The translations under genes were made by a program, and so were the position numbers. The notes beneath the pieces were generated by a model. That model was not told the origin of the DNA. It did not search any database and worked only from the letters and a program-made list of their open reading frames with translations. DNA of 64,000 nucleotides, taken from Methylobacillus rhizosphaerae. GTDB taxonomy: Bacteria; Pseudomonadota; Gammaproteobacteria; Burkholderiales; Methylophilaceae. Location of the stretch: contig NZ_FZOA01000003.1 in the NCBI RefSeq assembly GCF_900187985.1, positions 186,001 through 250,000 of the forward strand. Reading direction: 5' to 3'. Positions 36,664 through 47,024 of this stretch are shown here, piece after piece (positions within the stretch are counted from its first letter, which is position 1; the number at the start of each line of letters is the position of its first letter).

Positions 36664-37833
36664 TCACTTATTCAAGTACAAATACCCAGCCAGGTACCAG
36701 TCATATAATTGTTGTATCAGGATATCATCTTGCAATACTGACTGATCAAAACAATATGCAGGTAACTGGCGCTGATCCGCCAACATTGTCCACAGATGTT
36801 GTGTTTGCTTGGCAGGAGTGAACTGTTCTCCATTCATGAAAAACTGAGCTTCATGAAATAACATCTGGCTTTTACCCGACATCACAATACCGTGTTTTGG
36901 CAATTGCTGCCTGAATGTCTTCAGGCTGATATGGTCTGCGGCATCGAAGATCACGTGAGGTTTCGGCTCAGAAAGATAACGCCCGAGAAAAGCCGCCACG
37001 TCCTGCGGCTGCCATCTCACCTGATTCAACATGGTGCTTACCTTTTCCAGCATGGTATTGCTGATTTCCGCCGGATGTTCCTGGTATTGCAGTTCAGGGT
37101 CCGCATACATGCCCTCCACCTTCAATTTATCCTGAAGATAATTGAGAAACTCACCGGCAAGCTCCTGGGCAGCAGGAGCACGGAAACCGATGGAATACGT
37201 CATTGCACTGCCGACTGCAATCCCCCAGTGTGCCACATGAGGTGGCAAATAGAGCATATCTCCGGGCTCCAGCACCCACTCCTGCTCCATACTGAAGTTC
37301 TGCAATATGCGTAACGGAGCACCTTCGACCAGACTCAAATCCTCCTGCTCACTGATCCGCCATAAACGCTTGCCCTCTCCTTGCAGAAGGAATACATCAT
37401 ACGAGTCAAAGTGCGGCCCTACCCCGCCCATATCAGGCGCAAAACTCACCATCAAATCATCCAGCCTGGCATGCGGTATAAAAGAAAATTGTTGCAGCAA
37501 TGCTGCTGCTTCAGACATGTGGTGATTGACCCCTTGCACAAGCAGAGTCCAATCCCGTTCTGGTAATTGGCTGAAACGTGCCTCGTCAAATGGACCACTT
37601 TCCATATGCCAACGCTTGCTCTTGAATGAAATCAACCGGGACTGCACCTCTTCCTCACAGGCAAGACCTGCCAGTTCATCTGGGCTCAGCAGCCCGCTAA
37701 ACCCAGGGATCGCCTGCCTGATCAACAAGGGCTTTTTTTGCCAATACTCAGCCAGGAACTGTTCAACGCTCAAACCACCAAGCAAACTCAAGGATTGATT
37801 GGGGAGGATATGTGAAGAATTAGTGTTTTTCAT
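36664..37833 (-). CDS. roxA: Ribosomal oxygenase RoxA/YcfD-like (JmjC/cupin)
   Basis: 2-oxoglutarate and Fe(II)-dependent hydroxylase; E. coli YcfD modifies an Arg of ribosomal protein L16. The 389 residues have the YcfD-type start (SVEQFLAEYWQKKPLLIRQAIPGF), the iron site GPHFDSYDVFLLQ (HxD), the distal His in LYLPPHVAHWGIAV, and a C-terminal winged-helix part. It is divergent from slyD. Family assignment is firm; the L16 target is by homology. Confidence 0.9.
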   Translation of the reverse strand: MKNTNSSHILPNQSLSLLGGLSVEQFLAEYWQKKPLLIRQAIPGFSGLLSPDELAGLACEEEVQSRLISFKSKRWHMESGPFDEARFSQLPERDWTLLVQGVNHHMSEAAALLQQFSFIPHARLDDLMVSFAPDMGGVGPHFDSYDVFLLQGEGKRLWRISEQEDLSLVEGAPLRILQNFSMEQEWVLEPGDMLYLPPHVAHWGIAVGSAMTYSIGFRAPAAQELAGEFLNYLQDKLKVEGMYADPELQYQEHPAEISNTMLEKVSTMLNQVRWQPQDVAAFLGRYLSEPKPHVIFDAADHISLKTFRQQLPKHGIVMSGKSQMLFHEAQFFMNGEQFTPAKQTQHLWTMLADQRQLPAYCFDQSVLQDDILIQQLYDWYLAGYLYLNK

Positions 37834-37998
37834 GTGTGCATCATAGCGTATTGCTTACCTTGAAAAGAAATTAGGTTAGAATCTTTTGCAAGTTCCAACA
37901 ACACAGTCATGTTGCAGGCAACCGCACCGGGTTGTATGCTGCATCTTGTTGCATTAATAACACTAGCCTTATCCCATTATTTTAAAGAAGGATCTTTC

Positions 37999-38478
37999 AT
38001 GCAGATTGCCATGAACACCGTTGTCACCATCACTTATGAATTACGCGACAGTGATGGAAATATCCTGGAGTCCAGTAAAGACCCAGTCAGCTACCTGCAT
38101 GGTGGTTATGACAATATTTTTCCACGCGTGGAGGAAGAACTTCACGGCAAGTCCACCGGTGACTCGATCGAACTAAGCCTTGAGCCTGCTGATGCCTTCG
38201 GTGATTACGATGAAGAGCTGGTACAAATTGAGCCAGCTTCAGCCTTTCCTACGGAAGAATTGAAAGTAGGCATGCAGTTCGAAGGCGAAGATGAAACCGG
38301 GGATGTCATACTGTATACAGTTACCAATATCGAGGATGGCAAAGTCATTGTGGATGGCAACCACCCATGGGCTGGCGAGCGCGTATTGTTCAAGGCGACC
38401 ATTACTGCAGTACGTGAAGCAGGTAAGGAAGAAGTTGAGCATGGCCATGTACACGGTGCTGGCGGCCACCATCATTAA
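37999..38478 (+). CDS. slyD: FKBP-type peptidyl-prolyl isomerase, SlyD-like
   Basis: Proline isomerase and chaperone with a metal-binding tail. From ATG 37999 (AAGAAGGAT upstream) it has 159 residues: FKBP part (VTITYELRDSDGNILESS, DPVSYLHGGYDNIFPRVEEEL), the inserted-flap chaperone domain (VQIEPASAFPTEELKVGMQFE), return to FKBP (VIVDGNHPWAGERVLFKATI) and a short His tail (HGHVHGAGGHHH). In E. coli SlyD helps nickel enzymes; the short tail here could still bind metal. Confidence 0.94.
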   Translation: MQIAMNTVVTITYELRDSDGNILESSKDPVSYLHGGYDNIFPRVEEELHGKSTGDSIELSLEPADAFGDYDEELVQIEPASAFPTEELKVGMQFEGEDETGDVILYTVTNIEDGKVIVDGNHPWAGERVLFKATITAVREAGKEEVEHGHVHGAGGHHH

Positions 38479-38501
38479 AACACCATGGGCGCATGCCCAA
38501 T

Positions 38502-38530
38502 AAAAAAGGCAGCCTGTTGGCTGCCTTTTT
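38502..38530. terminator. Two-way terminator after slyD
   Basis: GGCAGCC pairs with GGCTGCC, with A and T runs on the two sides. It lies between the converging slyD and 38573 genes. Confidence 0.9.
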
Positions 38531-38572
38531 CGTATCCGGTGGCGACTCTGGAAAGCCGCCAGACTATTTATT

Positions 38573-38821
38573 TCATGCACAAGACACTGTGCGGCCAAGC
38601 TTTTTCGCACGGACTTTCTTGCGTTTTGCCAGGCGCTCACTGACGCGTGACTGCCTGATGGAAAGTGCCCAGTTGTAACTGGTCCAGGCAATGGATACTG
38701 CCAACGCCACACCACCAGCCACCATGGCACCTATTTCTTCGTCAGCAAACCAGCCGATCATGGCCACAAATGAGGCAAAGACTACTGGGATGACAATCTT
38801 GATAAAATACTCGACAACCAT
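38573..38821 (-). CDS. Small two-helix inner-membrane protein
   Basis: Function unknown. The 82 residues have two predicted membrane spans (FIKIVIPVVFASFVAMIGWFA and IGAMVAGGVALAVSIAWTSY) and a strongly basic cytoplasmic tail (RQSRVSERLAKRKKVRAKKLGR). A good ribosome-binding site (AAAAGGAA) precedes the ATG. It is a single gene upstream of mutS in map order but on the same strand, with about 95 bp between. Confidence 0.7.
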   Translation of the reverse strand: MVVEYFIKIVIPVVFASFVAMIGWFADEEIGAMVAGGVALAVSIAWTSYNWALSIRQSRVSERLAKRKKVRAKKLGRTVSCA

Positions 38822-38917
38822 ATATTCCTTTTGGGATTAACGTTATTAAACTGCAGTCCCGGTAAGGACTACAGTTCATATTCTGACAGCGAGTTGTTTC
38901 AGAATTATGTCGGTTTT

Positions 38918-41485
38918 CTATAGTAATTTTTTCAATTTGTACAATACATCCAATGCCTGCCGGGGAGTCAGCTCATCCGGGTCAACCACTTCCAGCTCCG
39001 CCACTGCAGGATGCATTACAGCTTCAGGCTCAACTTCGGCCGCAATAAACATATCTCCCTGCCATGCAGTAGCCTGTTGTGCCACCTGGCTTTGTTCAAG
39101 CTGAACCAGCTTGCGTCTGGCAGCATTGACCACTGATCGGGGAATACCTGCCAGTTGTGCGACCTGCAGGCCGTAGCTCTGGCTTGCCGGGCCGTCTTCC
39201 ACGTTGTGCAGAAAGACAATGCCGTTTCCATGTTCCACAGCATCCAGGTGCACATTGACTGCGTGCTTGAATTCGTCACTGATTCTGGTCAGTTCGAAGT
39301 AATGCGTTGCAAACAAGGTATAACTGCGATTCTTTTCCAATAATTGGCGCGCCACGGCCCAGGCCAGCGACAGACCATCGAATGTAGATGTGCCCCGACC
39401 AATCTCATCTAGCAATACCAGGCTCTGCTCGGTTGCGTTATGGAGAATATTGGCAGTTTCCGTCATCTCCACCATGAATGTAGATCGCCCACCAGCCAGA
39501 TCATCAGAAGCGCCGATGCGCGTGAAAATCCTGTCGATTGGGCCGATCCTGGCAGATTTTGCCGGGACAAAGCATCCGCAATGCGCAAGCAACACGATCA
39601 ATGCAGTCTGCCGCATATAGGTCGATTTCCCCCCCATATTTGGCCCGGTGATCAGCAACAATTGACGGTATGGCGACAACGATACGCTGTTGGCGATAAA
39701 GGGTTGCGTCAATTGCTCCACCACGGGATGGCGCCCCTCCTCGATACTCAGTCCAGGCTCACAGCTGAACTGCGGCGACACATATTTCAGCACTTCTGCC
39801 CGCTCGGTAAAGGTTGCCAGTACATCCAGCTGCGCTACAGCTCCGGCATTCCGCTGCAGTACCGCCAATGCAGGCTGCAACTCCTCCAGCACAGTCTCGA
39901 ACAATATTTTTTCACGCGCCAAGGCACGCTCATTCGCTGATAATACTTTATCCTCGAACGTCTTGAGCTCAGGGGTAATGTAGCGTTCTACATTCTTGAG
40001 TGTCTGCCGTCTGCGATATTCAGCAGGCACGTGTTCTGATTGTGCACGACTGACTTCAATATAAAAGCCATGCACACTGTTATATTCCACCTTGAGGTTA
40101 TTGATACCACTGCGCTCACGTTCCTGCGCTTCAAACTTGAGGAGGAACTCGCCACAATTGGCTTGAATATTACGCAACTCGTCCAATTCTGCGTCAAACC
40201 CATCGGCAATCACCCCGCCTTCGCGCAATACTGCTGCAGGCTCATCCTGGACCGCTGCAAGCAGCAGCTCAAGTGCGGCCTGTGGCACCTCCAGCTCATG
40301 CTGCAAGGATTGCAGCAAGGCAGAATCATCCGCCATGATAGTCTGCTGCAATATCGGCAATTGCCGCAGACTATCGCGCAAACCAGACAAATCCCTTGGC
40401 CGTGCCGTTTTCAAGGCAATTCTTGCGGTAATGCGCTCAATATCCCCCACATTACGCAACACCGGACGCAACGCCTCATACTGGGGCTGCAATCTGGCCA
40501 CGGCCTGTAATCGTGCCTGGATATCCGGTTGGTGCTGCAGGGGATGATGCAACCAGTTCCTGAGCAGGCGCGCGCCCATCGCTGTCACCGTCGTATTCAG
40601 AAGTGAATACAATGTCGGCGCAGCCTCTCCCCGTAAAGTCTGGTCTATTTCCAGGTTGCGTCGTGTTGCCGCATCCAGCTGGATAAACTGATTGCCCTGC
40701 TCCACCAGCAGGCCCTGGATGTGCGGCAGGCTGGTACGCTGCGTATGCTTGACATAATCGAGCAGAGCGCCGGCAGCCATGATCGCTGCTGACATGTCGG
40801 CACAACCGAAACCGTCCAGATCATATGTATTAAACTGCTTGGTCAACCCCTGCATGGCGGAATCAAGGTCAAACTGCCAGGGCGCCAGGCGTTTCTTGGA
40901 GCACTTCACGGCCTCGAGGGCGGGATGAGCATCATCATCGGCATAAATGACTTCTGCGGGGCTGATGCGCTCCAGCTCTTGCGCCAGCAGTCCCGGCGCA
41001 ATTTCACTTAATACGAATCTCCCTGAAGCAAGACTGATACGTGCCAGGCCCAGCACACCGTCACCTCGTGCAATCGCAAGCAATAGATTGTCACGTGTAT
41101 CATCCAGCAACGCTGCATCCGTCAGGGTTCCTGGCGTCAGGATACGTGTGACCTGGCGCTCTACAGGCCCTTTGCTTTTTGCCGGATCACCCACTTGTTC
41201 ACAGATGGCAACGGCCTCACCCATTTTTGCCAGTTTGGCCAAATATTGTTCAGCCGCATGGTAAGGCACACCTGCCATGCGGATAGGCTCACCATTGGAA
41301 CTGCCGCGCTTTGTCAGCGTGATACCGAGCAACCGCGCCGCCTTTTCCGCATCATCGTGAAATAACTCGTAGAAATCTCCCATGCGGTAAAACACCAGCA
41401 TATCGGGATATTGCGCCTTGATGCCGAGATACTGGCGCATCATGGGGGTGTGCTGCTCTAGGGAAACATTTTCTGTATTACTCAA
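38918..41485 (-). CDS. mutS: DNA mismatch repair protein MutS
   Basis: Recognises mismatches and starts repair. The 855 residues cover the mismatch-binding domain ([21 protein letters not shown] with the Phe-x-Glu wedge), connector, lever and clamp, then the ATPase with Walker [30 protein letters not shown], Walker [17 protein letters not shown], and FATHYFELT. The C-terminal helical end ([17 protein letters not shown]) is present, so it appears complete. It is a single gene. Confidence 0.98.
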   Translation of the reverse strand: MSNTENVSLEQHTPMMRQYLGIKAQYPDMLVFYRMGDFYELFHDDAEKAARLLGITLTKRGSSNGEPIRMAGVPYHAAEQYLAKLAKMGEAVAICEQVGDPAKSKGPVERQVTRILTPGTLTDAALLDDTRDNLLLAIARGDGVLGLARISLASGRFVLSEIAPGLLAQELERISPAEVIYADDDAHPALEAVKCSKKRLAPWQFDLDSAMQGLTKQFNTYDLDGFGCADMSAAIMAAGALLDYVKHTQRTSLPHIQGLLVEQGNQFIQLDAATRRNLEIDQTLRGEAAPTLYSLLNTTVTAMGARLLRNWLHHPLQHQPDIQARLQAVARLQPQYEALRPVLRNVGDIERITARIALKTARPRDLSGLRDSLRQLPILQQTIMADDSALLQSLQHELEVPQAALELLLAAVQDEPAAVLREGGVIADGFDAELDELRNIQANCGEFLLKFEAQERERSGINNLKVEYNSVHGFYIEVSRAQSEHVPAEYRRRQTLKNVERYITPELKTFEDKVLSANERALAREKILFETVLEELQPALAVLQRNAGAVAQLDVLATFTERAEVLKYVSPQFSCEPGLSIEEGRHPVVEQLTQPFIANSVSLSPYRQLLLITGPNMGGKSTYMRQTALIVLLAHCGCFVPAKSARIGPIDRIFTRIGASDDLAGGRSTFMVEMTETANILHNATEQSLVLLDEIGRGTSTFDGLSLAWAVARQLLEKNRSYTLFATHYFELTRISDEFKHAVNVHLDAVEHGNGIVFLHNVEDGPASQSYGLQVAQLAGIPRSVVNAARRKLVQLEQSQVAQQATAWQGDMFIAAEVEPEAVMHPAVAELEVVDPDELTPRQALDVLYKLKKLL

Positions 41486-41572
41486 ACCATTGCCTATTCA
41501 TATGCGTTTGCCAGGATACAAACATCGCGATCACAAACTTTCATTATAGCGCTGCCCCCTTGATCGCCATGC

Positions 41573-41601
41573 AAAAAAAAACGCCTCGCGAAACGAGGCG
41601 T
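41573..41601 (-). terminator. Rho-independent terminator after the TonB-dependent receptor
   Basis: ACGCCTCG pairs with CGAGGCGT and is followed on the minus strand by nine T. Confidence 0.92.
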
Positions 41602-41647
41602 GTGATTACAATGCCAGCAAAATCTGGCGGAAGGATGCAGTCAGTGT

Positions 41648-43840
41648 TTAGAAGTCGTAGCGTACCCCCCCGAATACCTGGCGTTGACGGCCTGCCGCCA
41701 TACCATCTACCCGGCTTGCCAGATACTCTTTGTCACCGAGGTTATGCCCACTGACAAAGAAAGTTGCCTTGCTGCCTATTGGCCGGTAACTGACCGAGGC
41801 ATTCACCAACGTATAGGATGGAATCTGGCCGCTCATTCCACTCAAAGGATCATAATCTGCACGACCGGCACGGAAAATTACATCCTCGCTCTGGGCACTG
41901 ACATAATCCACACCAATACGGGCATTGAAGCCGACTGGATGCTCATAACCAAAGTTCAGGGATGCAACATGCTTGGGAGCATAAGCCAGGCGATCACCAC
42001 TGTGGATACCTTCTGCCGCGCTGTCCTTCTTGAATTTGGCAGTGAACAGATTGGTATAAGTACCAGAGATATAGAAATTATGGGAAGTATCATAAATAGT
42101 GCCGAAATCCACACGTCCAGCAAACTCAATACCGCTGTGTTGTGACTTGCCACCATTTACAAACCGGCCAAAACCGTTGCTGACCACAATTTCATCAAAG
42201 TCGGTATGGAACAGAGTTGTTTCAAATGCAATGCCCTTGAAATAATTGGATCGCAAACCCAGTTCCCAGTTGGTGCTCTCTTCTGGCTTGGTCTTGGAAA
42301 CCACTGCAGTATTGGCTGCACTCGCCTCAATATCGCGATCAGGCCTTGGAGGTGCAAACCCCTTATGCACACCAGCAAATAGAGTAGTATTGGCAATACC
42401 ATTCCAGGCCACACCCAGTCCCGGCAAAACCTTGCTCTGATGATTGGTCAGCTCGGATTCAGGATTATTCTGCACAGCCCCTTCCGCACGCTTCACATTG
42501 GTGGAAATACGCAAATCCTCAATCCGCAGCCCCGGTGTCAGGGACCAATCTCCCAGATAGAAAGTGTTCTGGGCATAGTAGGACTTGGCTTCAACATTGA
42601 TCGCAATATCTTCGCGATGACTGCCATTGGCCTTCGCCCACCCCAAGCTCTGTGCCAGCGGGTTGCCATCCCGGTACTGGTCGCGCTGAATATCTTCCTT
42701 GTGATAACGGAAACCAATCACCGCATCACTGGCAATGCCGAACAGGTTGTGGCTGATATCCAGGCGTGGCTCAATACCCCAATATTCATACTCACGCGGA
42801 CGCCAGCGACCACCACAGGCAGCCGAATTGGTTTCAGTCGCTACCACACCTGGACAACGGTCCATCTCCGACCTGCCACCCAGGCTACCAGGCTCATTGA
42901 TCTGCCGGAAAGAAGCCCTGTCCGACTGGGCATAATAAAACTGCGTGCTGAGTTTGGCAGCATCAGTGATCTGGAAAATATGCTGTAGCTGCAGGGACTT
43001 ACGAGTATGGTTGAAAGAATCCTGCCGACCAGTGGGTGCCTGATACTTATCTTCCGCATACTCCACGGTACCGAGCCCAGTTTCAGAAATACTGGAATTC
43101 TCTTCATACCACCCCATCTTGGCAATCAGCGTATTACGTTCATCAAGATTCAACTGACCTTTCAGGGTCAGCTCATTGATTTCGAAATCATGATTGTCAC
43201 GAATGCCATCCCCTTTACGATTGACAGCATCCAGCATCACACCACCCCAGTCTCCACCAGTGCCGATGTTGACATGACCACCGCTGAAATTATTGTTGCC
43301 GATCACAGCCATTACACTAGCTTGGAACTCCTTGGGCACAGGCTTGGTAACGAAATTGATCATGCCACCTACGGTCTGTGGGCCATACAAAGTCTGTCCT
43401 GATCCCTTCACCACTTCAATTCTGCTCACGCGATCCAAAGGCGTTGAGTAATGCGCAGAAGGATCTCCGTAGGGAGCCAGGAACAATGGAACACCATCCT
43501 CCATCAACAAGGTACGTGATGTACGACGCGGATTTAAGCCACGAATACCAATATTGGGTGCCAGTACAAATGCGTCCTCGCCAACGATATTGATACCCGG
43601 TGTTTGATTCAACGCTTCACGCACACTGAATGGTTGGCGAGATTTCAGCTCCTTCTCATCCACGACATCAAATGAACCGGGTACAGCCTCCAGCCGATCC
43701 GGCAAGATGCCCGTCACATTAACCTTATCAGCGACAACACTTTCTCCATTTTCCGTGTGCTCTTGCTGGCTTGCCTGCTCAGCTGCAAATGCCGGCATGA
43801 TCAGGATCATGGCTGCCATTCCCATTATTGGTTTTCTCAT
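41648..43840 (-). CDS. TonB-dependent outer-membrane receptor, FecA-like without STN domain
   Basis: Ligand-gated barrel for uptake of an iron chelate or similar substrate. From ATG 43840 it has about 730 residues: signal peptide (GMAAMILIMPAFAAEQ), plug (PFSVREALNQTPGINIVGED, IGIRGLNPRRTSRTLLMEDGVPLFLAPYGDPSAHY, IEVVKGSGQTLYGPQTVGGMINFVTK, each part of the plug), and a 22-strand barrel ending in the usual aromatic VRYDF. The plug is close to that of FecA-type receptors, but there is no STN domain, so it is not expected to signal. It has no adjacent transporter and ends with a strong terminator. I saw no clear Fur box upstream. Confidence 0.9.
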   Translation of the reverse strand: MRKPIMGMAAMILIMPAFAAEQASQQEHTENGESVVADKVNVTGILPDRLEAVPGSFDVVDEKELKSRQPFSVREALNQTPGINIVGEDAFVLAPNIGIRGLNPRRTSRTLLMEDGVPLFLAPYGDPSAHYSTPLDRVSRIEVVKGSGQTLYGPQTVGGMINFVTKPVPKEFQASVMAVIGNNNFSGGHVNIGTGGDWGGVMLDAVNRKGDGIRDNHDFEINELTLKGQLNLDERNTLIAKMGWYEENSSISETGLGTVEYAEDKYQAPTGRQDSFNHTRKSLQLQHIFQITDAAKLSTQFYYAQSDRASFRQINEPGSLGGRSEMDRCPGVVATETNSAACGGRWRPREYEYWGIEPRLDISHNLFGIASDAVIGFRYHKEDIQRDQYRDGNPLAQSLGWAKANGSHREDIAINVEAKSYYAQNTFYLGDWSLTPGLRIEDLRISTNVKRAEGAVQNNPESELTNHQSKVLPGLGVAWNGIANTTLFAGVHKGFAPPRPDRDIEASAANTAVVSKTKPEESTNWELGLRSNYFKGIAFETTLFHTDFDEIVVSNGFGRFVNGGKSQHSGIEFAGRVDFGTIYDTSHNFYISGTYTNLFTAKFKKDSAAEGIHSGDRLAYAPKHVASLNFGYEHPVGFNARIGVDYVSAQSEDVIFRAGRADYDPLSGMSGQIPSYTLVNASVSYRPIGSKATFFVSGHNLGDKEYLASRVDGMAAGRQRQVFGGVRYDF

Positions 43841-44167
43841 CACTTGTGCGTTCCCTCTAAATGTCATTAATGCCGGAACCACTTCCTGCTCCGGCGCTTC
43901 TCCATAAACATTGTCAATATTATTTAATTGTAAAAATATGTAATCAACAACAAGCGAGAGTTTCCAAGGATTAACCTGATCAAAGAAGAGGAGTTATTCA
44001 CAAATAATTCTGGGAATAACTCCTAAATATGTGTTGAATATACTTCCATGTTAAATAACTTTACTCATGCCCAAAATCGGGAAAAAGTCATAAATGCAGG
44101 CATAGCAAGCGATTTCAGGAAAAAATCACTTCCTCAAGATGAATCATGTCTGCACAATGCCCGCACA
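43841..44167. other. Divergent intergenic region with a 10-bp inverted repeat
   Basis: Between the receptor gene and the first sensor kinase. GGAGTTATTC (43990-43999) and GAATAACTCC (44014-44023) form a perfect 10-bp inverted repeat with a 14-bp spacer. The frame of the kinase is open from 44048, so part of this stretch may be coding if an upstream start is used. I could place no clear promoter. Confidence 0.45.
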
Positions 44168-45505
44168 ATGAGCATCAATTCACCCAACACGGCAGTCACT
44201 CCAATCTGGTCGCGTATGTCCCAGTCCTCGCGCGACATCCTCATTGCCTTGTTTGTCATTACCAGCGTTTTTCTTCTTTCTGCAACACTGGATCTTTCAG
44301 AAAAATTTATTGAATGGGCACTGACACACGAGTCCTTGCAGCTGGATGAATTCCCCCTGGTACTATTTTCCGCAGCTCTGGTTTCCATCTGGTTCTCACG
44401 GCGCCGCATGCGTGAAGTTGTCTCGGAGGCAAATCGCAGAATCGCGGCAGAACATCTGTCCATCAAAAATCAACATATGTTCAAGACCTTGTTTGATCAA
44501 GGGTTGTGTGGCAATTTCGTCGCCGATCTGAAAGGTCATATCCTGCTATGCAATCAGGCTTTCAGCACAATGTGTGGCAGAAATGAGGCGACTCTCAATC
44601 TCAAGGACGCCATTGGCAACCCGTGGAATAACTTATGTAAGAAGTTGCTCACTGCAGAGAAAGTGGATATTGCTGAACTGGTTGTCAAAAGACCCGATGG
44701 CGCACCATGGATTGTCGCTGCCAGATTGACACGCTCTATCAGCGGCCAAGAGCCTCTGGACAATACTATTCACGGATTCTTCATCGATATCACTGAACAG
44801 TATCTGGCTGAAAGGGAACTGGCTGCGCTGTTCAAGGAAAACCAGGCGCTGGCCCGCCACGCAATGCAGGTTCAAGAAGAAGAACGACGCCATATTGCTC
44901 GGGAGATTCATGATGAAATGGGGCAATACCTGACCGCAATACGGCTGGAACTCGCCACGCCACCCAAGAATGATATTCAACTGATGACAGCATTTGCACA
45001 ACGCATCAGCTCACACGTAGAACATATCCAGCAGGCTGTCCGTGGCCTGATCCACCAGCTACGTCCTACGGCACTTGACTCACATGGCTTGGTGGAAGCC
45101 GTACAACAATTGGTTGCAGAATGGAAGAAACAGCATACAGAGATCGACTGCCAGCTGTCATTGGATCAAAGCTGCCATCAGCTACCCGAGAAAACCAATA
45201 TTGTTGCCTACCGCATTGTGCAGGAATCACTGACCAATATTGCACGCCATGCACATGCCCGGAATGTATCCATCAAGCTGATGCGCACGCGCGGCATTCT
45301 GACAGATACACTGACCATTGAAATACGAGATGATGGTGTCGGTTTCAACCCACACACTCCAAGAACTGGCTTTGGCTTATCTGGAATGCGTGAGCGTGTG
45401 GAATCTGAGGGTGGTGTTTTCAACCTGCATAGCCAAGGCAAAGGTGTCGTGATTTCAGCCAGCATTCCGCTTAATACCGCATTACAAGCAATTCAGGAAA
45501 GTTAA
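44168..45505 (+). CDS. NarX-type sensor histidine kinase with PAS domain
   Basis: Membrane sensor kinase of the HisKA_3 group. From ATG 44168 it has about 445 residues: two membrane spans around a short periplasmic loop (DILIALFVITSVFLLSATL and LVLFSAALVSIWF), a PAS domain (MFKTLFDQGLCGNFVADLKGHILLCNQAF in part), the phospho-acceptor motif RRHIAREIHDEMGQYL, and a GHKL ATPase (YRIVQESLTNIARHAHA, IRDDGVGF, GLSGMRERVESEGG). No ribosome-binding site settles the start; the frame opens at 44048. The response regulator follows 1 bp later. The signal is not known. Confidence 0.88.
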   Translation: MSINSPNTAVTPIWSRMSQSSRDILIALFVITSVFLLSATLDLSEKFIEWALTHESLQLDEFPLVLFSAALVSIWFSRRRMREVVSEANRRIAAEHLSIKNQHMFKTLFDQGLCGNFVADLKGHILLCNQAFSTMCGRNEATLNLKDAIGNPWNNLCKKLLTAEKVDIAELVVKRPDGAPWIVAARLTRSISGQEPLDNTIHGFFIDITEQYLAERELAALFKENQALARHAMQVQEEERRHIAREIHDEMGQYLTAIRLELATPPKNDIQLMTAFAQRISSHVEHIQQAVRGLIHQLRPTALDSHGLVEAVQQLVAEWKKQHTEIDCQLSLDQSCHQLPEKTNIVAYRIVQESLTNIARHAHARNVSIKLMRTRGILTDTLTIEIRDDGVGFNPHTPRTGFGLSGMRERVESEGGVFNLHSQGKGVVISASIPLNTALQAIQES

Positions 45506-45506
45506 T

Positions 45507-46145
45507 ATGGCTCAGAAAATATTATTGGCAGATGACCACGCCGTAGTCCGCAGCGGCTTGCGTACGCTATTGGAAAATGTGGGTTACCAGATCATCGCCG
45601 AGGCAGAAAATGGAGAACGCGCCTGCATTCTGTGGCAGGAGCATCATCCAGACCTTGGCATCCTTGATCTTGATATGCCAGGCATAGGAGGGCTGGAAAG
45701 CCTGAACCGCATTATCGCCCGGGATGCCAATGCCCGCCTGATCATTTTCAGTATGCATAATGACAATATTTATGCCGCTCGTGCCATGCAGGCTGGCGCC
45801 AAAGGTTATGTGGTCAAGACTGATGCACCTGAAGTATTACTCGAAGCAGTGAAACAAGTCCTGCGTGGTGGCCGTTATATTGGTCACGAGCTGGCACAGC
45901 ACCTGGCCATGGACAGGTTCTCCCCGACAGAGAACCCACTGGAAAAACTTTCGCCTCGCGAATTTGAAGTATTCCGCCGTATTGCCGAAGGTGTTTCACT
46001 TTCAGGCATTGCCGAGCAATTGCACATCGGCTATAAAACCGCCGCCAATATCCAAACCCAGGTGAGACAGAAACTCAACGTCCAGACTACAGGGCAGCTG
46101 GTACACCTTGCCATACGCTTTGGCATCACCCAGCAACGCGATTGA
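45507..46145 (+). CDS. NarL/FixJ-type response regulator
   Basis: Transcription regulator, 212 residues. The receiver domain has the acidic pair in LADDHAVVRSGLR, phospho-acceptor Asp in LGILDLDMPGIGGLE, and Lys in KGYVVKTDA. The LuxR-type helix-turn-helix is LSPREFEVFRRIAEGVSLSG...LHIGYKTAANIQTQVRQKL. It is paired with the upstream kinase (1-bp gap). Its C-terminal HTH is like that of the regulator at 46383, which suggests the two systems came from one duplication. Confidence 0.92.
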   Translation: MAQKILLADDHAVVRSGLRTLLENVGYQIIAEAENGERACILWQEHHPDLGILDLDMPGIGGLESLNRIIARDANARLIIFSMHNDNIYAARAMQAGAKGYVVKTDAPEVLLEAVKQVLRGGRYIGHELAQHLAMDRFSPTENPLEKLSPREFEVFRRIAEGVSLSGIAEQLHIGYKTAANIQTQVRQKLNVQTTGQLVHLAIRFGITQQRD

Positions 46146-46150
46146 TGGAT

Positions 46151-46174
46151 AAAAAAAACCAGGCAATTGCCTGG
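46151..46174. terminator. Terminator between converging response-regulator genes
   Basis: CCAGGC pairs with GCCTGG across AATT. Eight T follow on the minus strand and a shorter T run on the plus strand, so it can serve both genes. The 46175-46382 stretch holds no gene that I can see. Confidence 0.75.
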
Positions 46175-46382
46175 TTTGAAAAATCCTTAGCGGTAATGGA
46201 GTGTGAACAACAGGCTTGGTGGTTTGAAACTCATACTAAATCACCAGTCGTTGAATAGCATCGTATGCTTAAGCACCTCAACCAGCCATGAATTAATTCC
46301 CAAATTCATCCGGGATTTATTCCTGAAAATGAAAAATATCATCAATTATCGGGAATTTGACTATCCCGCGTAGCAATCCCTA

Positions 46383-47024
46383 CTACCCCTCGATCACACC
46401 ATGCTTGATTGCCAAGCGCACCAGTTCAATCGGGCTGGTAATGCCCAATTTCTGTTTCAGCAAAGTCTGGTAGTTTGCGACTGTTTTCTGGCTGATTTTC
46501 AAGATGGTGGAAATTTCTTCGATACCTTTACCGGCTGCCAATAAGCGGAAAACCTCAAACTCCCGGGCAGAAAGCAATCGGGTAGGATCATCACTGCCAG
46601 AAAGGGTCTGTAATGCAATTTGCTGGGCAATTCCCGGACTTAAATATCCTTTGCCCTGCGCCACTTCGCGAACAGCTTGCACCAAGTCATCTGCAGCACC
46701 TGACTTGGCAACATATGCCCTGGCTCCCGCACCCAGCGCTTGAGAGGCAAATGCTGCATTTTCATGCATTGAGAAAATAATGACGCGCGCCTGTGGATAG
46801 CGGGCAATGATCCTGCGCAGAGCCTCCAACCCACCCATGCCCGGCATGGACATATCCATCACCACGACATCAGGTAGATATTCTCCATAGTGTTGATATG
46901 CCTGCTCCCCGCTGCCAGCCTCCGCAGTCACTTCCACACCGTCGTTCTGCTCCAGCAAGCGTCGCAAACCGGAACGAACCACCTCATGGTCATCTACGAG
47001 CATGACATTAATCTTGGTACTCAT
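46383..47024 (-). CDS. NarL-type response regulator (MoxX-like position)
   Basis: Transcription regulator of 213 residues. Receiver domain: VDDHEVVRSGLRRLLEQ, phospho-acceptor Asp in VVMDMSMPGMGGLE, Lys in ARAYVAKSGA. LuxR-type HTH: LLSAREFEVFRLLAAGKGIEEI, ISQKTVANYQTLLKQKLGI. Its start overlaps the kinase stop by 4 bp. By comparison with MoxXY of Paracoccus it could control a methylotrophy gene, but no target is visible in this window. Confidence 0.92.
   Translation of the reverse strand: MSTKINVMLVDDHEVVRSGLRRLLEQNDGVEVTAEAGSGEQAYQHYGEYLPDVVVMDMSMPGMGGLEALRRIIARYPQARVIIFSMHENAAFASQALGAGARAYVAKSGAADDLVQAVREVAQGKGYLSPGIAQQIALQTLSGSDDPTRLLSAREFEVFRLLAAGKGIEEISTILKISQKTVANYQTLLKQKLGITSPIELVRLAIKHGVIEG

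Noticed and set aside
46175-46382. Possible tRNA or small gene between the converging response regulators
   Set aside because: No cloverleaf, no CCA end and no ORF with a ribosome-binding site; only scattered short inverted repeats such as the GGGA/TCCC pairs near 46355.
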